This document shows, piece after piece, positions 47,431 to 58,512 of a stretch of DNA of 64,000 bases. Under the pieces are notes generated by a model. That model was not told the origin of the DNA, made no database searches, and saw nothing but the letters and a program-made list of their open reading frames with translations. How positions within the stretch are numbered: the stretch's first letter is position 1; each line of letters opens with the position of its first letter. A program made the position numbers and the translations under genes. The stretch is from Cannabis sativa (Eukaryota; Streptophyta; Magnoliopsida; Rosales; Cannabaceae): NCBI RefSeq assembly GCF_029168945.1, contig NC_083610.1, positions 73,089,580 to 73,153,579 on the forward strand, written 5' to 3'.

Positions 47431-49975
47431 AGCGTAGCAATGCGAATAGGGCGTAACAATTTGAATGTGTATCTAGTATTATTCATTTATTTTGAATAAT
47501 GATTCCGACACATTTGTAATTAACTTTAACTATACAATTAAAAGTAATGTAGTCCTTGGCTAATATTTAATACATATCATTGGGTAATTAGTGTGTACAA
47601 TCTTTAATTTTATATGCCAAAATGACAATATTGGGGGATTAAATTCTCCTCTAATAGTAAATTTTATTTCTTAAGATGGGTAATCAATTAACTTTTCCGA
47701 AAATAAACAAACAATAGACAATTAAAAATGCTGAGAATACATTAGGGTTGGTAATTCGTGATACAATGACATATTTTGGAAATAACACAAAAAATAAAAT
47801 TAGATGACACATAAATTGTGTTGACGTTTAATACGCTTATCAAACGTGTCATTTTTGAATTAAGAGGCTTAATCCAAAAATAACACAATTATAGCTTGCA
47901 TAAAATAATTTAAATAGTTTTTTATTTTTTATATTATGTGAAGTGAAAAACTATAGTATTGTTTGTGTTCTTATATATAATTATATTAACGATGTCAATT
48001 TCGTATTGTCTAACATGTTTATATAAAGCGTATTAAATTTAAATGTGTGACACGATATCCTACATATATTAAAAGAGCCAATAAGTACTACTATTCATAA
48101 AAAGGTCAACCAAAACCATTAGTTTGATGGAATTGGACCTTTTATGCCTTACATGCACCTATATATATCAATAAAATATTAATAAAATTATTCAACAATA
48201 AAAAATTTACTACACTTTCCATAATTATATACTCCTATCTCATCTATTCTACATTTTATCACTATTTTCTTCCCTTTTTTTTCTAACTTATTTATGAATC
48301 TACATTGTTGAAGGAATCATTATATTAGTTTTTTTTTTAAAATGTATTTTGCAATTTAATAATAAGAAACCACAATAAATTTCTTTAAATAAAAATAATT
48401 TTATTCTAAAGAGGAAAGTAAATTTAAAAATAATTACAAAAAAAAAATAATAATAATGTTTATATGACTACCAAAAATACAATTTTTAGTAACATTTTCA
48501 CTAATAGTCCAAACAAAATTACTTGTTACTAAAAAGTAATATTTAAATATAAATTGTTATTAATTTAATTTTACTCACAATATATTATTAATAATTTTAG
48601 TCACGGATTTTTTAGAAATAAGAGCATCAACAATAGGAGCAATTTTTAGTGTTGCTTAAGTAAACCCATTATTATTAGTTTTTACCCAATTAATTTTTTT
48701 TTAATTATTTCACAAATACACAAAAAACAACAAAAAAATTACAAAAATACGGTTTTATGGAATTTTAAATATTTTTACGATTTTTTTGATTTTATTTATA
48801 TAAAATACGATTTTTTTTATGTTGTACTCTTGTTAATTTGTTGTTTATTTTTTATTATCTGTATGTTATTTTTTGTTGTTGTTTTGATGTTATTTTTATG
48901 TAGTTTTCTTGTTGTTTCTATAAAAAACTGTAAAAATAAATATAAAAAAAATTAAACGAAAAAATGTAATTTTCTTTTTCATTTTTACCTTATGTAATTA
49001 TCCCAATTTTTTTCCTTTCATAAAAAGAAAAGAAAAAAGCAGAGCACCATAACTATACAACAACGACTCAATTACGTTAACTTTACAAATTTAATCACAA
49101 ATTTAATTGTTACCAATTTTTTTTTTTTGAAGTGTATATTAACTTAAATATACGCATATTTTTACCATGACATACATATTTTTAATTAATATTTATAGGT
49201 TACAATAAAAAAATTACTGTTAGACTTTCACGCCCTACCTCATCTCATCTCTTTCATATATTTATTCTTTTTTTTTTCTTCATTTTTTAAATTTACACTG
49301 TTAAAGATGAGCACATTAGTTATTTTTTTTAGAAAAAATGCATATGGTAATTTAATAATTAGAGACCATAAGTAAATTTTTTTTTAATAACATTATTTTA
49401 TTTTGAAGAACAAATTAAATTATAAATAATTACAATATATATTAGCATAGATATGCATATTTTATTACGAAAAAAAATACATATTTTTAATTAATATTTA
49501 TAGCTTTCTTCGATAATATATCATACTACTTATTGTTTATATCTCATGTGTATTTAATTTAATAATTATTTTAATTATAGTAATAAATTTCAAAATAACT
49601 AATAGAATTATATATATTAGCTTAATTTTAATTTACCTTTATCATTATGTTTTTCATATTAAATATCTTTGCTAAATATTAATATATGCTTATGTGAATT
49701 TAATATAATATTTATTAAAATGATATTAATATATTTTAAATTAATTCATACTTAAAAATTTCTTTAAAATATAAAAAAATTTCAAATAGAATTATACATA
49801 GTAATGATGGTTTAAAAAAAAATGGTAATGTTGGTAGCTATTACCCTTTTGATAGTTGCTATTTAGTAAATTTTTTGTGTTATATATTTTATTTAGAAAA
49901 ACTTTGTATTCTACCATATTTAATTTTAATTGAAGGAACTTTTTATTATTATATCAAATTTTTATGTATGTGTAA

Positions 49976-51207
49976 TTTCTAATGGGAAATTTGAAATTCT
50001 ATGCTTAAAATGCCATTTTATTTTTTTCCTAAATGTATAGTTATTAAAATTGTTCCTATATGACAACTTTTTTCATTTTCCTAAACTACCCCCCTCATTT
50101 GAATCAGCCTCTCTCTTCCTCTCTCTTCATCTCTCTCAGCCGAACCCCCTCCCCCACGATACCCATCTATCACAGCCAAAAATTGTTCAACCCATCCCTC
50201 TCACAACCACCCATCTCCGTCGACGCTCAACCCGACCTACCCACCGCCGTCGAAGCTCAACCCCGACCAACCACGGCGACCAATCTCAGGCGAACCCGAA
50301 GCAAAAATGTCGAAGGTGTGTTTGGTTTTCTTTTTTTCTTTTCTTTTTTTTTTTTTGTAAGTGTTAAAAGATTGATTTAGATGTGTTTTTTGTTTGTGAA
50401 ACTTTGTTGCAAAAATGTCCGACCAATATCTGGTGTGGGTTTCTTTTTTTTTTTTTCTTCGCATTTCGGAGAGAGGAAGAGAGAGGCCGATGGTCGGACC
50501 TTGGGGTCCGACCATGGGCTGTGGGGTTTTTTTTTTTTTTTTTTTTCTTCGGATTTCGAGAGAGAGGCCGATGGTCGGACCTTGGGGTTCGATGGGTCCG
50601 ACCATCGGACCCCAAGGTCCGACCATGGGCCGTGGGGTTTTTTTTTTTTTTTTTTTTTCTTCGCATTTCAAAGAGAGGCCGATGGTCGGACCTTGGGGTC
50701 CGATGGGTCCGATTGGTCGGACCCCATCGGACCCAAAGGTCCGACCATCGCTGTGTGGGTTTTTTTTTTTTTTTTTTTTTTTTTTTCTTCGGATTTCGGA
50801 GAGGAAGATAGAGGCTCGATGGTCGGACCTTGGGGTCCGATGGGTCGGTGGTCGGACCCCAAGGTCCGACCATCGCCGTGGTTTTTTTTTTTTTTTTCTT
50901 CAGATTTCAGAGGAGTCGGGGTTGAGCGTTCGGCCGGGGTTCAGTTCGACGAAGGAATGCTCGGGCTCGGGCTCGGGGTTGAGGGTTGGTTCGTTGAGTG
51001 ATAGTTCGGCTGGCTGTGTTTTTGAGAGAGGGGGTTCGGCTAAGAGAGATGAAGAGAGAGGAAGAGAGAGGATGATTGTTTGAAATGTGAGGGGTAGTTT
51101 AGGAAAATTAGAAAAGTTGGTATATAGGAATAATTTTAATAACTATACATTTAGGGAAAAAATAAAATGGCATTTTAAGCATAGAATTTCAAATTTCCCT
51201 TTCTAAT
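49976..51207. mobile_element. Non-autonomous MULE, 1.2 kb
   Basis: Terminal repeats GGGAAATTTGAAATTCTATGC at 49984 and its inverse ending 51199, flanked by TTTCTAAT at 49976-49983 and 51200-51207. The inverted arms extend about 190 bp on each side, including a shared CCTCTCTCTTCATCTCTCT and AGCCGAACCCCCTC stretch. It carries no transposase. The centre is an array of palindromes and poly-T runs. Confidence 0.88.
50437..50900 (+). repeat. Array of palindromes separated by poly-T
   Basis: Five units of roughly 75-125 bp. Each has a T-run (about 11 to 26) followed by CTTCG(C/G)ATTTC or a close variant. Between them are self-complementary stretches built from GATGGTCGGACCTTGGGG and CCCCAAGGTCCGACCATC. 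Long open frames through here on both strands are low-complexity artefacts. Confidence 0.9.
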
Positions 51208-51668
51208 TTCATTTTAAAGTTTAGTATCAAATGTATTATTTTTTAATTTTTTGAACAAATCAAATGTATTACTTTATTAAAATTCTTTATTATTATGTCA
51301 TTTTCTAAGTATATGTATTTTTTTTTCTTTTATTTCAATGTCTTCTAATACATATATATATATTGTATTAAAATTATATGTTCGATATATATATAACATA
51401 AAATATTATCATCTATTTAAAAATTTTATTATCAAACATATTTATGATACAAATTATTGATATTCATAATTTACTTTCAATTAACTTTTTGATTATACCT
51501 ACGATGTTTATATATTTTTTTAAATATTTTATCTTTATAATAATAACATATGATTTTTCTTTTCTTTTTTTTTTTAAATATAATCTTCCTCTATAGATTA
51601 CACGTGCAACGCACGTTCAAAAATTAGTATTTATTAAACGTATTATCGTGTCGTATCGCATGCCTCTA

Positions 51669-52849
51669 CTACTCCCTCCATTTGTCAATTACCATTTTCA
51701 ATATTGATTCTCCGGTCACGATGTGAATCTTTACAAGTTATCTCGACTACAAAACTAACACAACCAAATAACGACTTTAAAATTACATAATTGAGGCAAA
51801 CAATGGAACTCTAGCCAACTCTAGGAGCTACATATTACATAGTATATAAATCTATGGAAAAAAATATTTAAATAAATAAAAAAAAATATTTTCTAATTTT
51901 TCTTTTACTCGAAACACTTCTAAATTATTTTTTAATTATAAGCTGCTGCTATGTGTGTATTTTGTTTTGATTTGTGGAATTTATATACAAGTTTTAGTAT
52001 TTATTTAAAAGTAATTTGTAGTATAAATATTTAAGTTTAATTTCTGGTTGTAAATAAATAATTACGTTTAATTTTTTGCAGTTATAATTCTAAAACTTCT
52101 GTAGGTACCTATCCGTTAAATGTCAAATAAATTGCCACGTAAATGTTTCCAATTGGTCTAGATCATTAAATTTTTATTTTTTATTTAAAAATTATATAAA
52201 TATATCAATAAAAAATAACATGTGAATAATGACTTGACACTTAACGGTCATGTTCTAGAATATAACTTAAATATTATTACTATTAAAAATTAAACTTAAG
52301 TATTTATCCAACAGTAAGTTAAACTTAAGTATTTACGTCGCAAAATACTCATTATTTAAAGACCATTCAAATTCTTTTCTTACTTTTTCTTTTCTTTTTT
52401 ATGCAATTTTTTTTTCAAACCTCAAAATTTAGGGACTTTTACACCACACTGAAATTTTCCTTTTTTTTTCTTTTTTTTTGTTTTAAAAAAAAAATATTGT
52501 ATACTATGTTAAGTTTTAACTGTTATTTTTAATTATTCTATTTAGTATTTTACAGTTGTTTTATAAAAAAGATAGTATTTTTGTAAAAGTTTCTGCGTAG
52601 TAGTAAAATTATATACTTTTGTCTAAAATCCAGTATTTTTGTAAAAATCCAAATCCTATTAACATATAAGCCCAGATTGAAAGGATATTGGGCTTTGGTG
52701 AGGCCCAAAATCCACAAAATAGAGATAGAGAAGAGAGAAGAAGAAGAAGAGAAATAGGATAAGAAAAGGAAATCAGGAGAGTGAATGTTATGCTCTGGTG
52801 AGCTGAGTCTTTGTTTGGAGTCATAACAAAGAAGAAGAAGAAGAAAAAA
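51669..52849. other. Intergenic; RPL3 promoter side
   Basis: AT-rich sequence without a recognisable gene. 52,650-52,849 is purine-rich and likely contains the promoter and leader of the plastid L3 gene. Confidence 0.4.
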
Positions 52850-53665
52850 ATGTCAACAACTATGTCCTCCACCATTTCCTTCTCAGTCGGAACCCTGTTC
52901 AACAAACCCAAACCCAATTTCACCCTGCGCTCCTCCTTCCTCGGTCCTCCTCCCAAACTCCACCTCAAAACGACACCGTCCTCGTCAAAATTCACCATGA
53001 GCGTCGAGGCCGGCATCGGATTAATGGCCACCAAGCTAGGCATGATGAGTTTCTTCGAGTCCGACGGCAAGGTCGTTCCCGTAACCGTCGTCGGCTTCAA
53101 GGAAGGCAACATTGTCACCCAGGTCAAGACCCAGGCCACGGATGGATACGACGCCGTTCAGGTGGGATACCGCCGTGTGAGGGACCGGAAACTGACCAAG
53201 CCGGAGATGGGTCATCTAGAGAAGGCCGGAGCTATCCCTATGCGCCATCTACAGGAGTTTCGGCTGCAATCGGTGGAGGGGTTCGAGGCGAACCAGAAGC
53301 TGGTGTTGGAGGAGCTTTTCAAGGAAGGGGATTTGGTCGATGTTTCGGGGACGACGATTGGGAAAGGGTTTCAGGGTGGTATCAAACGTCATCACTTCAA
53401 GAGGGGTCTGATGACTCATGGGTCCAAAAGCCATAGAGCTCTGGGTTCCATTGGAGCTGGAACCACTCCTGGTAGAGTTTACAAGGGGAAGAAGATGCCT
53501 GGTCGAATGGGAGGGACTAAGCGTAAGATTCGAAAGCTCAAAATTGTAAAGATCGATAAAGAACTCAATGTTGTTATGATCAAAGGCGCTCTTCCTGGAA
53601 AGCCTGGTAATCTTCTCAGGATTACACCTGCTAAGATTGTTGGCGTAAACATTCCCAAGAACTAA
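52850..53665 (+). CDS. RPL3: Plastid ribosomal protein L3 (uL3c), nuclear gene
   Basis: Single-exon 271-aa gene. Residues 1 to about 50 are Ser/Thr/Pro-rich and basic, a chloroplast transit peptide. The mature part begins near VEAGIGLMATKLGMMSFF and follows bacterial-type L3: KVVPVTVV, YDAVQVGYR, KGFQGGIKRHHF, MTHGSKSHRALGSIGAGTTPGRV, KGKKMPGRMGG. The GxTPGRVxKGKxMPG stretch is the extended loop that reaches the peptidyl-transferase centre of the 50S subunit. The second ATG of the N-terminus (MSTTM-S) could also serve as start. The gene has noticeably higher GC than its surroundings. Confidence 0.95.
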   Translation: MSTTMSSTISFSVGTLFNKPKPNFTLRSSFLGPPPKLHLKTTPSSSKFTMSVEAGIGLMATKLGMMSFFESDGKVVPVTVVGFKEGNIVTQVKTQATDGYDAVQVGYRRVRDRKLTKPEMGHLEKAGAIPMRHLQEFRLQSVEGFEANQKLVLEELFKEGDLVDVSGTTIGKGFQGGIKRHHFKRGLMTHGSKSHRALGSIGAGTTPGRVYKGKKMPGRMGGTKRKIRKLKIVKIDKELNVVMIKGALPGKPGNLLRITPAKIVGVNIPKN

Positions 53666-53985
53666 TTTTTATTTTTAATTTCTTTCACTTTTCTTCCTTT
53701 GTTTGTATAACATTTTGAGAATTCATAGTTGATAGTTGTTGTTTATTAATCAAGTCTTTGCTTTCTTTTGTCTGCGTGTTACATTCATATGCCATATGTT
53801 ATACATCTATCTATTGTGAGAGATTCTAATGACTACGTATACAATGAATGTACAAACTTGTATTTTTAAGATTTCAACTTATCCGTAAGACAACACAAAC
53901 AAAAGTTCTTACCACTTATTAAAAAGTCTCTTATTTATATATCAACTATCAATTATAACAATCACCAAGGGAGGGAGCATTGGCT
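53666..53985. other. 3' regions of the L3 and small membrane protein genes
   Basis: The two genes end toward each other; the 320 bp between them should hold both 3' UTRs. Nothing else is seen. Confidence 0.5.
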
Positions 53986-54321
53986 TCAGAACAGCCTATA
54001 AAGAAGCAAAAATAGCAGTAGTAAAAGAAAGCTTCCCATCCCAAGCCCAAAGCCATCGTCGTCCGAAGGCGCGGAAGCAGAGACAGAGGAGAATGATGAC
54101 ATAGACATCCCAATTCCAGCTCCAAGTTTGGGGAACAATGTTGAATTCAAGTGTACAAGTAAAACTAAAAGAAGTATAAGTATGGCAAGGATTGATCCCA
54201 GTTCTAATAGAGGCATTATTACAGTCTCCCAAAGACAAAGTAAGAATGGTCCAAAAATAACCATTGCCAACACTCCCACCAATAGCAATGGTATCAATGG
54301 TGATGGCCCTCTTTCTCCCAT
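53986..54321 (-). CDS. Small membrane protein, unknown function
   Basis: 111 aa from the ATG at 54321 (MGERGPSPLIPLLLVGVLAM) to TGA at 53986. An upstream in-frame extension exists but is less likely as the start. There are two strong membrane segments near residues 9-30 and 38-60, a Ser-rich loop with SAPSDDDGFGLGMG, and a third hydrophobic run (SFLLLLLFLLLYRLF) at the very end. No intron. I do not recognise a named family. Clean three-segment topology and the neat convergent setting next to the L3 gene support a real gene. Confidence 0.6.
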   Translation of the reverse strand: MGERGPSPLIPLLLVGVLAMVIFGPFLLCLWETVIMPLLELGSILAILILLLVLLVHLNSTLFPKLGAGIGMSMSSFSSVSASAPSDDDGFGLGMGSFLLLLLFLLLYRLF

Positions 54322-55209
54322 TGGAATTTTGAGCTGATATGACTCTAATAACAAAAACAGTTATAGTTATAGAGATCTAATATGATTAGTTGAGCTACGC
54401 CAACGACTCTAGTCACTAATACATTTCATTTGTCAGTTATAAACTGGCCGCCAACCATAAAAAACAAGAGTTTCCTACTACGTACTAATTAATATTATAC
54501 TCTTTTGACAAGTGTAAGATTTCATTATAACACACCTGAGAAAAACGAGACCAGTTCAAATATATTTAATTGTGTAAGGTAAATAAATTGTTTAGTCGAG
54601 ACTTTTTAACATAAGTGACTAATATCATATTAAAAAGAAATGCTGACCAGATAAGTTTTTAAGACTTTGGATACCAAAGAAGATGAACAAGAAAGAAAAT
54701 TATAGAACCAAATCATTGGGGGTTGAATTGAAACCATATATGCATGAAAAGTCAAATTCTCGCAATAATATATATGAGGAGAAGCCAAAATGAAAGAAAA
54801 TCACAATAATATATGTTGACTCCACAAATGATGGAATTCCCACACGTCATACTATTAAGACAAAGAAGTTTGAAAGAGGAACCTTCACAACTTTACAAGA
54901 ACTATGGTAGAGAGTACAGTGAATTTCTGAAACAGTGAAGTATGATTTTTTAAATCATTTTCATTCTCATGTTAAGATCCAAAATACATAGCAATAATAT
55001 CTCTGGTCATATCATATGAGGAGAAACCAAAATGAGATAATGGGCAGATTGACACTGGTATGAACCCTAGTCTCATCATATATTACTTAGTTTTTACACT
55101 GATAACTACATTTGTTGAACTGCAGTACTCCTGCAACTACAATACTAGGAAGGAAAGAACTGTATAAAGCTAACAGCAAACAAGTTGAAGACCACAATAG
55201 CTGATGAAG
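54322..55209. other. Intergenic
   Basis: AT-rich DNA between the small membrane protein start and the LHP1 stop. No gene recognised. The part nearest 55209 should be the LHP1 3' UTR. Confidence 0.45.
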
Positions 55210-57711
55210 TCACAATGTGGCAGTGTATCGGAGATGCTGCTCGTAAAAGTTGATCAACTGGAGATGAATAAGAGAAAATGAGAATTGATAATAACAGTAA
55301 AAACAGCCAGGTAGTGATGATAACCATATTGACAACACAAAACAATAGATAACATTAATTACCAGATGTGGGTTATTGGCCTTGAGGAACTTGTTATCCA
55401 CCATCACCTCTCTTCCATCCGACCTGTAAAAAAGGTAACATTGTTAAGGAAAACATGTATACGCATATAAAGTATAATACAAGCAGCAAAATGTGCTAAT
55501 ACTGCATCACATACCATGGTGACCCAAAATGATCATTGGTCCCTTTCTTTTTTAAGTGACACTAGTGCAAAAAATTAGTTCATAATAATTTTTAGCACTC
55601 TATTAGACATAGCATAATAAATCCCAACCCAAGGAAAGTTAAATTCACTGTTTCGCATATTAACGAGAGGTACATTTCATTAAGGCTATGTTTGGAAGTT
55701 GGATTTCGGCAAGGAAAGAAAAAGGTAAGGAAAATGTAGGTAAAAAAAAAGTGGAAAATAAAAAATAAAAAATTATCATATTTGGGATAGAAAGAAAATT
55801 GTATAGAAAAACACTCAATTCAACGAAAATTTTCATATCAAACTTCCAAACATAGTCTTAGGATTTTAAACAAGAGGTATATTTCATTTAGATAACACGA
55901 CCCTTGTTAATAACTTCAAATTCTTCAAGACCAATCATTAAAGGGTTTAGAAAATTAGACAGAGTTCAGAGGGATGAGATAATGTGACAATAGTAAGTGT
56001 GTTAAGGTAGCAAGCAAGGGAGTTCCAACAAGGCTTCACTCATATTTTATGGGAGGCGCAATGATATCCAATAAAGAATGCATAATACGTAATGATGCAA
56101 GGTATACAAATTATTCTCAAACCCAATCATTTTACAGTTATATGTAAAAAGTTAATAGAAATAATTTAAAGTAATTCAATGACATACCTCATGGCCATAA
56201 AGGTCACTGACACATCCTGAATATTGTTTGTCACAGAAGCTGAATAGCCTATTGGTTTGATAATCTTGGTGATACACAATGAATTTTCGTATTCATCAGC
56301 CCTATTATTGTCACTTGGATTTTCCCCAGCAGCAGTGAGACTTCCTGTCCCTAGTAGTTCAATTCTGCTGCCGGGGAGAATGCTGGTTCCAATTGTTATA
56401 TTTTGGATAACAGGAGCATCACATAAAGGCAACTCTTGTTTAAACCTCTTCACAGAACCAGACTTCCTTCTCTTAGCTCCCATACTGCGATTGTTCTGAA
56501 CTGTTTCAGCACAGTGCACCTGGGGAATTCCTTCTGTGGGGCCATTGCCTTCAGAAGACTTTGGTTCTTGATGCTGTACGCCCAGTTTATCTGCATTGCT
56601 AGTAGAGGTTGTTTTAAGCTCACTAAGTTTTGGATCATACTCATTTTCATCTTTCCTCCCACATTTTTTAGGGTAAGCATTCGTGACACCATTTTCAACA
56701 TTGAACTTCTTGAATGTCTCACCATTGTTGACAATGACATCCCCAAGATATTCTTCTTGTGGGAGAGCAGAAATCTCAGCAAGGCTCAAATTATCAAGGG
56801 CTGCAGTCGATTTCTCCATCATATCAGTGGTTTCCAACGCTGTGCCGTTAAAGTGAGCACCTGTTGGACGTTGTTGTCTCTTCTTAGGTTGAGAATGAGG
56901 AGTCCCATGCTTACGCTTTCGCTTCCTATGCTTCCCGGATTGCAAGCTTAAAATGGAAGAAAAAACAATAATTTATATAAAAGGAATGTTGACCCTTTTA
57001 GTTTTAACAGCGCGCAGCTTATTCTGGAAAATAACAGATAATACCTCTCTTCAAATAACTCAATAACATCAGAACATGACTGGAGATTCTCCAAAGGCTC
57101 CCATGTGTTAGCTGTCTCTGGCCAACCACGCCTTACAAAGCAAAGAACGTTAAGATAACAGTTTAGAATTGATACATAAATGTAAAAGAACAAGAAATGC
57201 AAAGTTTAAGTAAAAGGGTCGACATACGCACCATTTGATGAGATACTGAAGCTGACCCTATAGTTTTGGTTTTGGTTTTGGTTTTGCAAAACAAAGGAAA
57301 CAACTTTTAGGGATAATCAAGAAAGTAAAGCAAACCCACGAAAGTACTGAAGAGAAAGGGTAAGAGAAAAAGAACCTTGCGGACCCTTTTACGGCGAATG
57401 GCTTCTATTTCATAGAAGCCGTCGTCAAGCTTGGGACGCTCAGTGTTTTCATTAGCATCATCATTATCAGCGTCATCTTCGTCTTCATCGTCGTCCTCTT
57501 CGTTGTTTTCAGCATCATGAACATCTGGGTGGGGCTGGGGCTGGGCATCGTGGAGCTTTAGATGGGTATCTTGTTGTTGAAGAGAAAGAGGGAAAAGAGA
57601 AGGGTCGAGCTGAGACGACAAGGAGCCATTGGGTGGCGGGTTAGTGTCGGAATCTCCGCCTAAATTTGTGTCACAGCTCCCCTTTTTCTTCCCTCCTCCC
57701 TTCACTTTCAT
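55210..57711 (-). CDS. LHP1: LHP1/TFL2 chromodomain protein
   Basis: Six exons on minus: 57711-57376, 57257-57232, 57131-57045, 56946-56188, 55423-55363, 55257-55210; phases close to 438 aa (Arabidopsis LHP1: 445). After an acidic N-terminus ([13 protein letters not shown]) comes the chromodomain: [40 protein letters not shown], with the aromatic cage Tyr/Trp/Trp, about residues 100-155. This reads H3K27me3. A basic nuclear-localisation stretch (KHRKRKRKH) and a long hinge follow. The C-terminal chromo shadow domain ends [15 protein letters not shown]. Exon 2 is only 26 bp; its donor is gtgcgtatg after AAATG, which is needed to keep KWRGWPE in frame. It works with Polycomb repression, for example at flowering genes. 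Intron 4 carries a MITE. Confidence 0.95.
55684..55857. mobile_element. Short MITE in LHP1 intron 4
   Basis: Terminal inverted repeats GGCTATGTTTGGAAGTT (55684-55700) and AACTTCCAAACATAGTC (55841-55857) match at 16 of 17 positions. The flanking TAA and TTA fit a 3-bp TWA target loosely. 174 bp, non-coding. Confidence 0.75.
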
Positions 57712-58512
57712 TCTTCTTCTTTTTTCTCTTCTCTCCTCAAAAATGTCTAAACCCCAAAACCCACAAACCAAACACCTGAAATCAAACGATGAAATGTTGT
57801 GAGGGCCTTCATTCTCTCTTCTCCTCTTTTATCTTTATCTCTTCTTCTCTCTCTACGCAAAAACTAAAAATTTAAACTTTATAAAGGTGCTCCCTTTTCA
57901 ACTTCTGTCCTTTTTTCTCTTTTCTCTTCTTTTCTCTTGTCTTCTCCTTTTCTGGATATATCAAGATAAATGAAAGGAATAAATCATATGCTTCTTATTA
58001 CATATTAATTTGCTTTGAGAGAGTTTTTTCTTCTTCTGATCTTTTTTTTAATGAAAGGAAGTTTGAGTGAGCTAGATTGTTGTTATTTCTATCTAATTAT
58101 GTCTTGTAGTTTAGTTATGCCATCATTATCCATAAGAAAAAGGATGAAACATTTACTTGTACAGAAGCCAGAACCCTCTTGGTCTTGGTTTATCAAGCAC
58201 ACATTCCTCATTTCTCATATCCATTCTTTTCAATAAAGTTTTCATTAGAAATATAAATTGCAATTTTAACTTTCATTCTCAGTGTCTGCTCTTTACTAGT
58301 ACATTAAAATACATTAAAAAATAATATGAGAAAATGCCTGATTTCAAAGGAGATGGGGGGAGGGAAATAAATAGTTTATGCACAAGTGCTCTCTGATACT
58401 GTAAAATCTAAATTTCTACACCAGAAAATGAAGGAGTAAAAAAATTGTGACGATGTCTTCATCAAAAGGGAAGAGACTCCAGTTATGTAAGCAAATTGTA
58501 GTCTTGTCTGTG
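57712..58512. other. LHP1 upstream region and SIGB 3' side
   Basis: 57712-57960 is strongly CT-rich on the plus strand (GA-rich leader of LHP1 on minus). The rest is AT-rich and would include the LHP1 promoter and the SIGB 3' UTR. No other gene. Confidence 0.5.

Larger units (their letters stand above)
48058..51627 (+). mobile_element. Non-autonomous Helitron
   Basis: The 5' end TCCTACATATATTAAAAGAGCC follows an A. The 3' end reads ACACGTGCAACGCACGTTCA and then AAAATTAG before a T: the hairpin CGTGC/GCACG with loop AAC sits a short way from the end, as Helitrons require, and insertion between A and T fits. The terminal four bases are TTAG where CTRR is canonical, a mild departure. No Rep/helicase gene. 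A MULE is nested at 49984-51199; the rest (48060-49980 and 51208-51580) is AT-rich without genes. Confidence 0.65.
47743..51668. mobile_element. Probable MITE split by a Helitron
   Basis: Left part 47743-48057 (TAGGGTTGGTAATTCGTGATAC...GTGTGACACGATA) and right part 51629-51668 (...TATTATCGTGTCGTATCGCATGCCTCTA) share motifs with the repeat at 18802 and show weak inverted ends. No clean target duplication was found. Confidence 0.4.

Noticed and set aside
50237..51083. Several overlapping frames of 100-220 codons on both strands.
   Set aside because: Low-complexity poly-T/poly-A and palindrome array; codes for poly-Phe or poly-Lys with no domain.
52609..53139. 176-codon minus-strand frame overlapping the L3 gene.
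   Set aside because: Shadow of the GC-rich L3 coding region.
56436..56951. 171-codon plus-strand frame.
   Set aside because: Antisense shadow of the LHP1 hinge exon.
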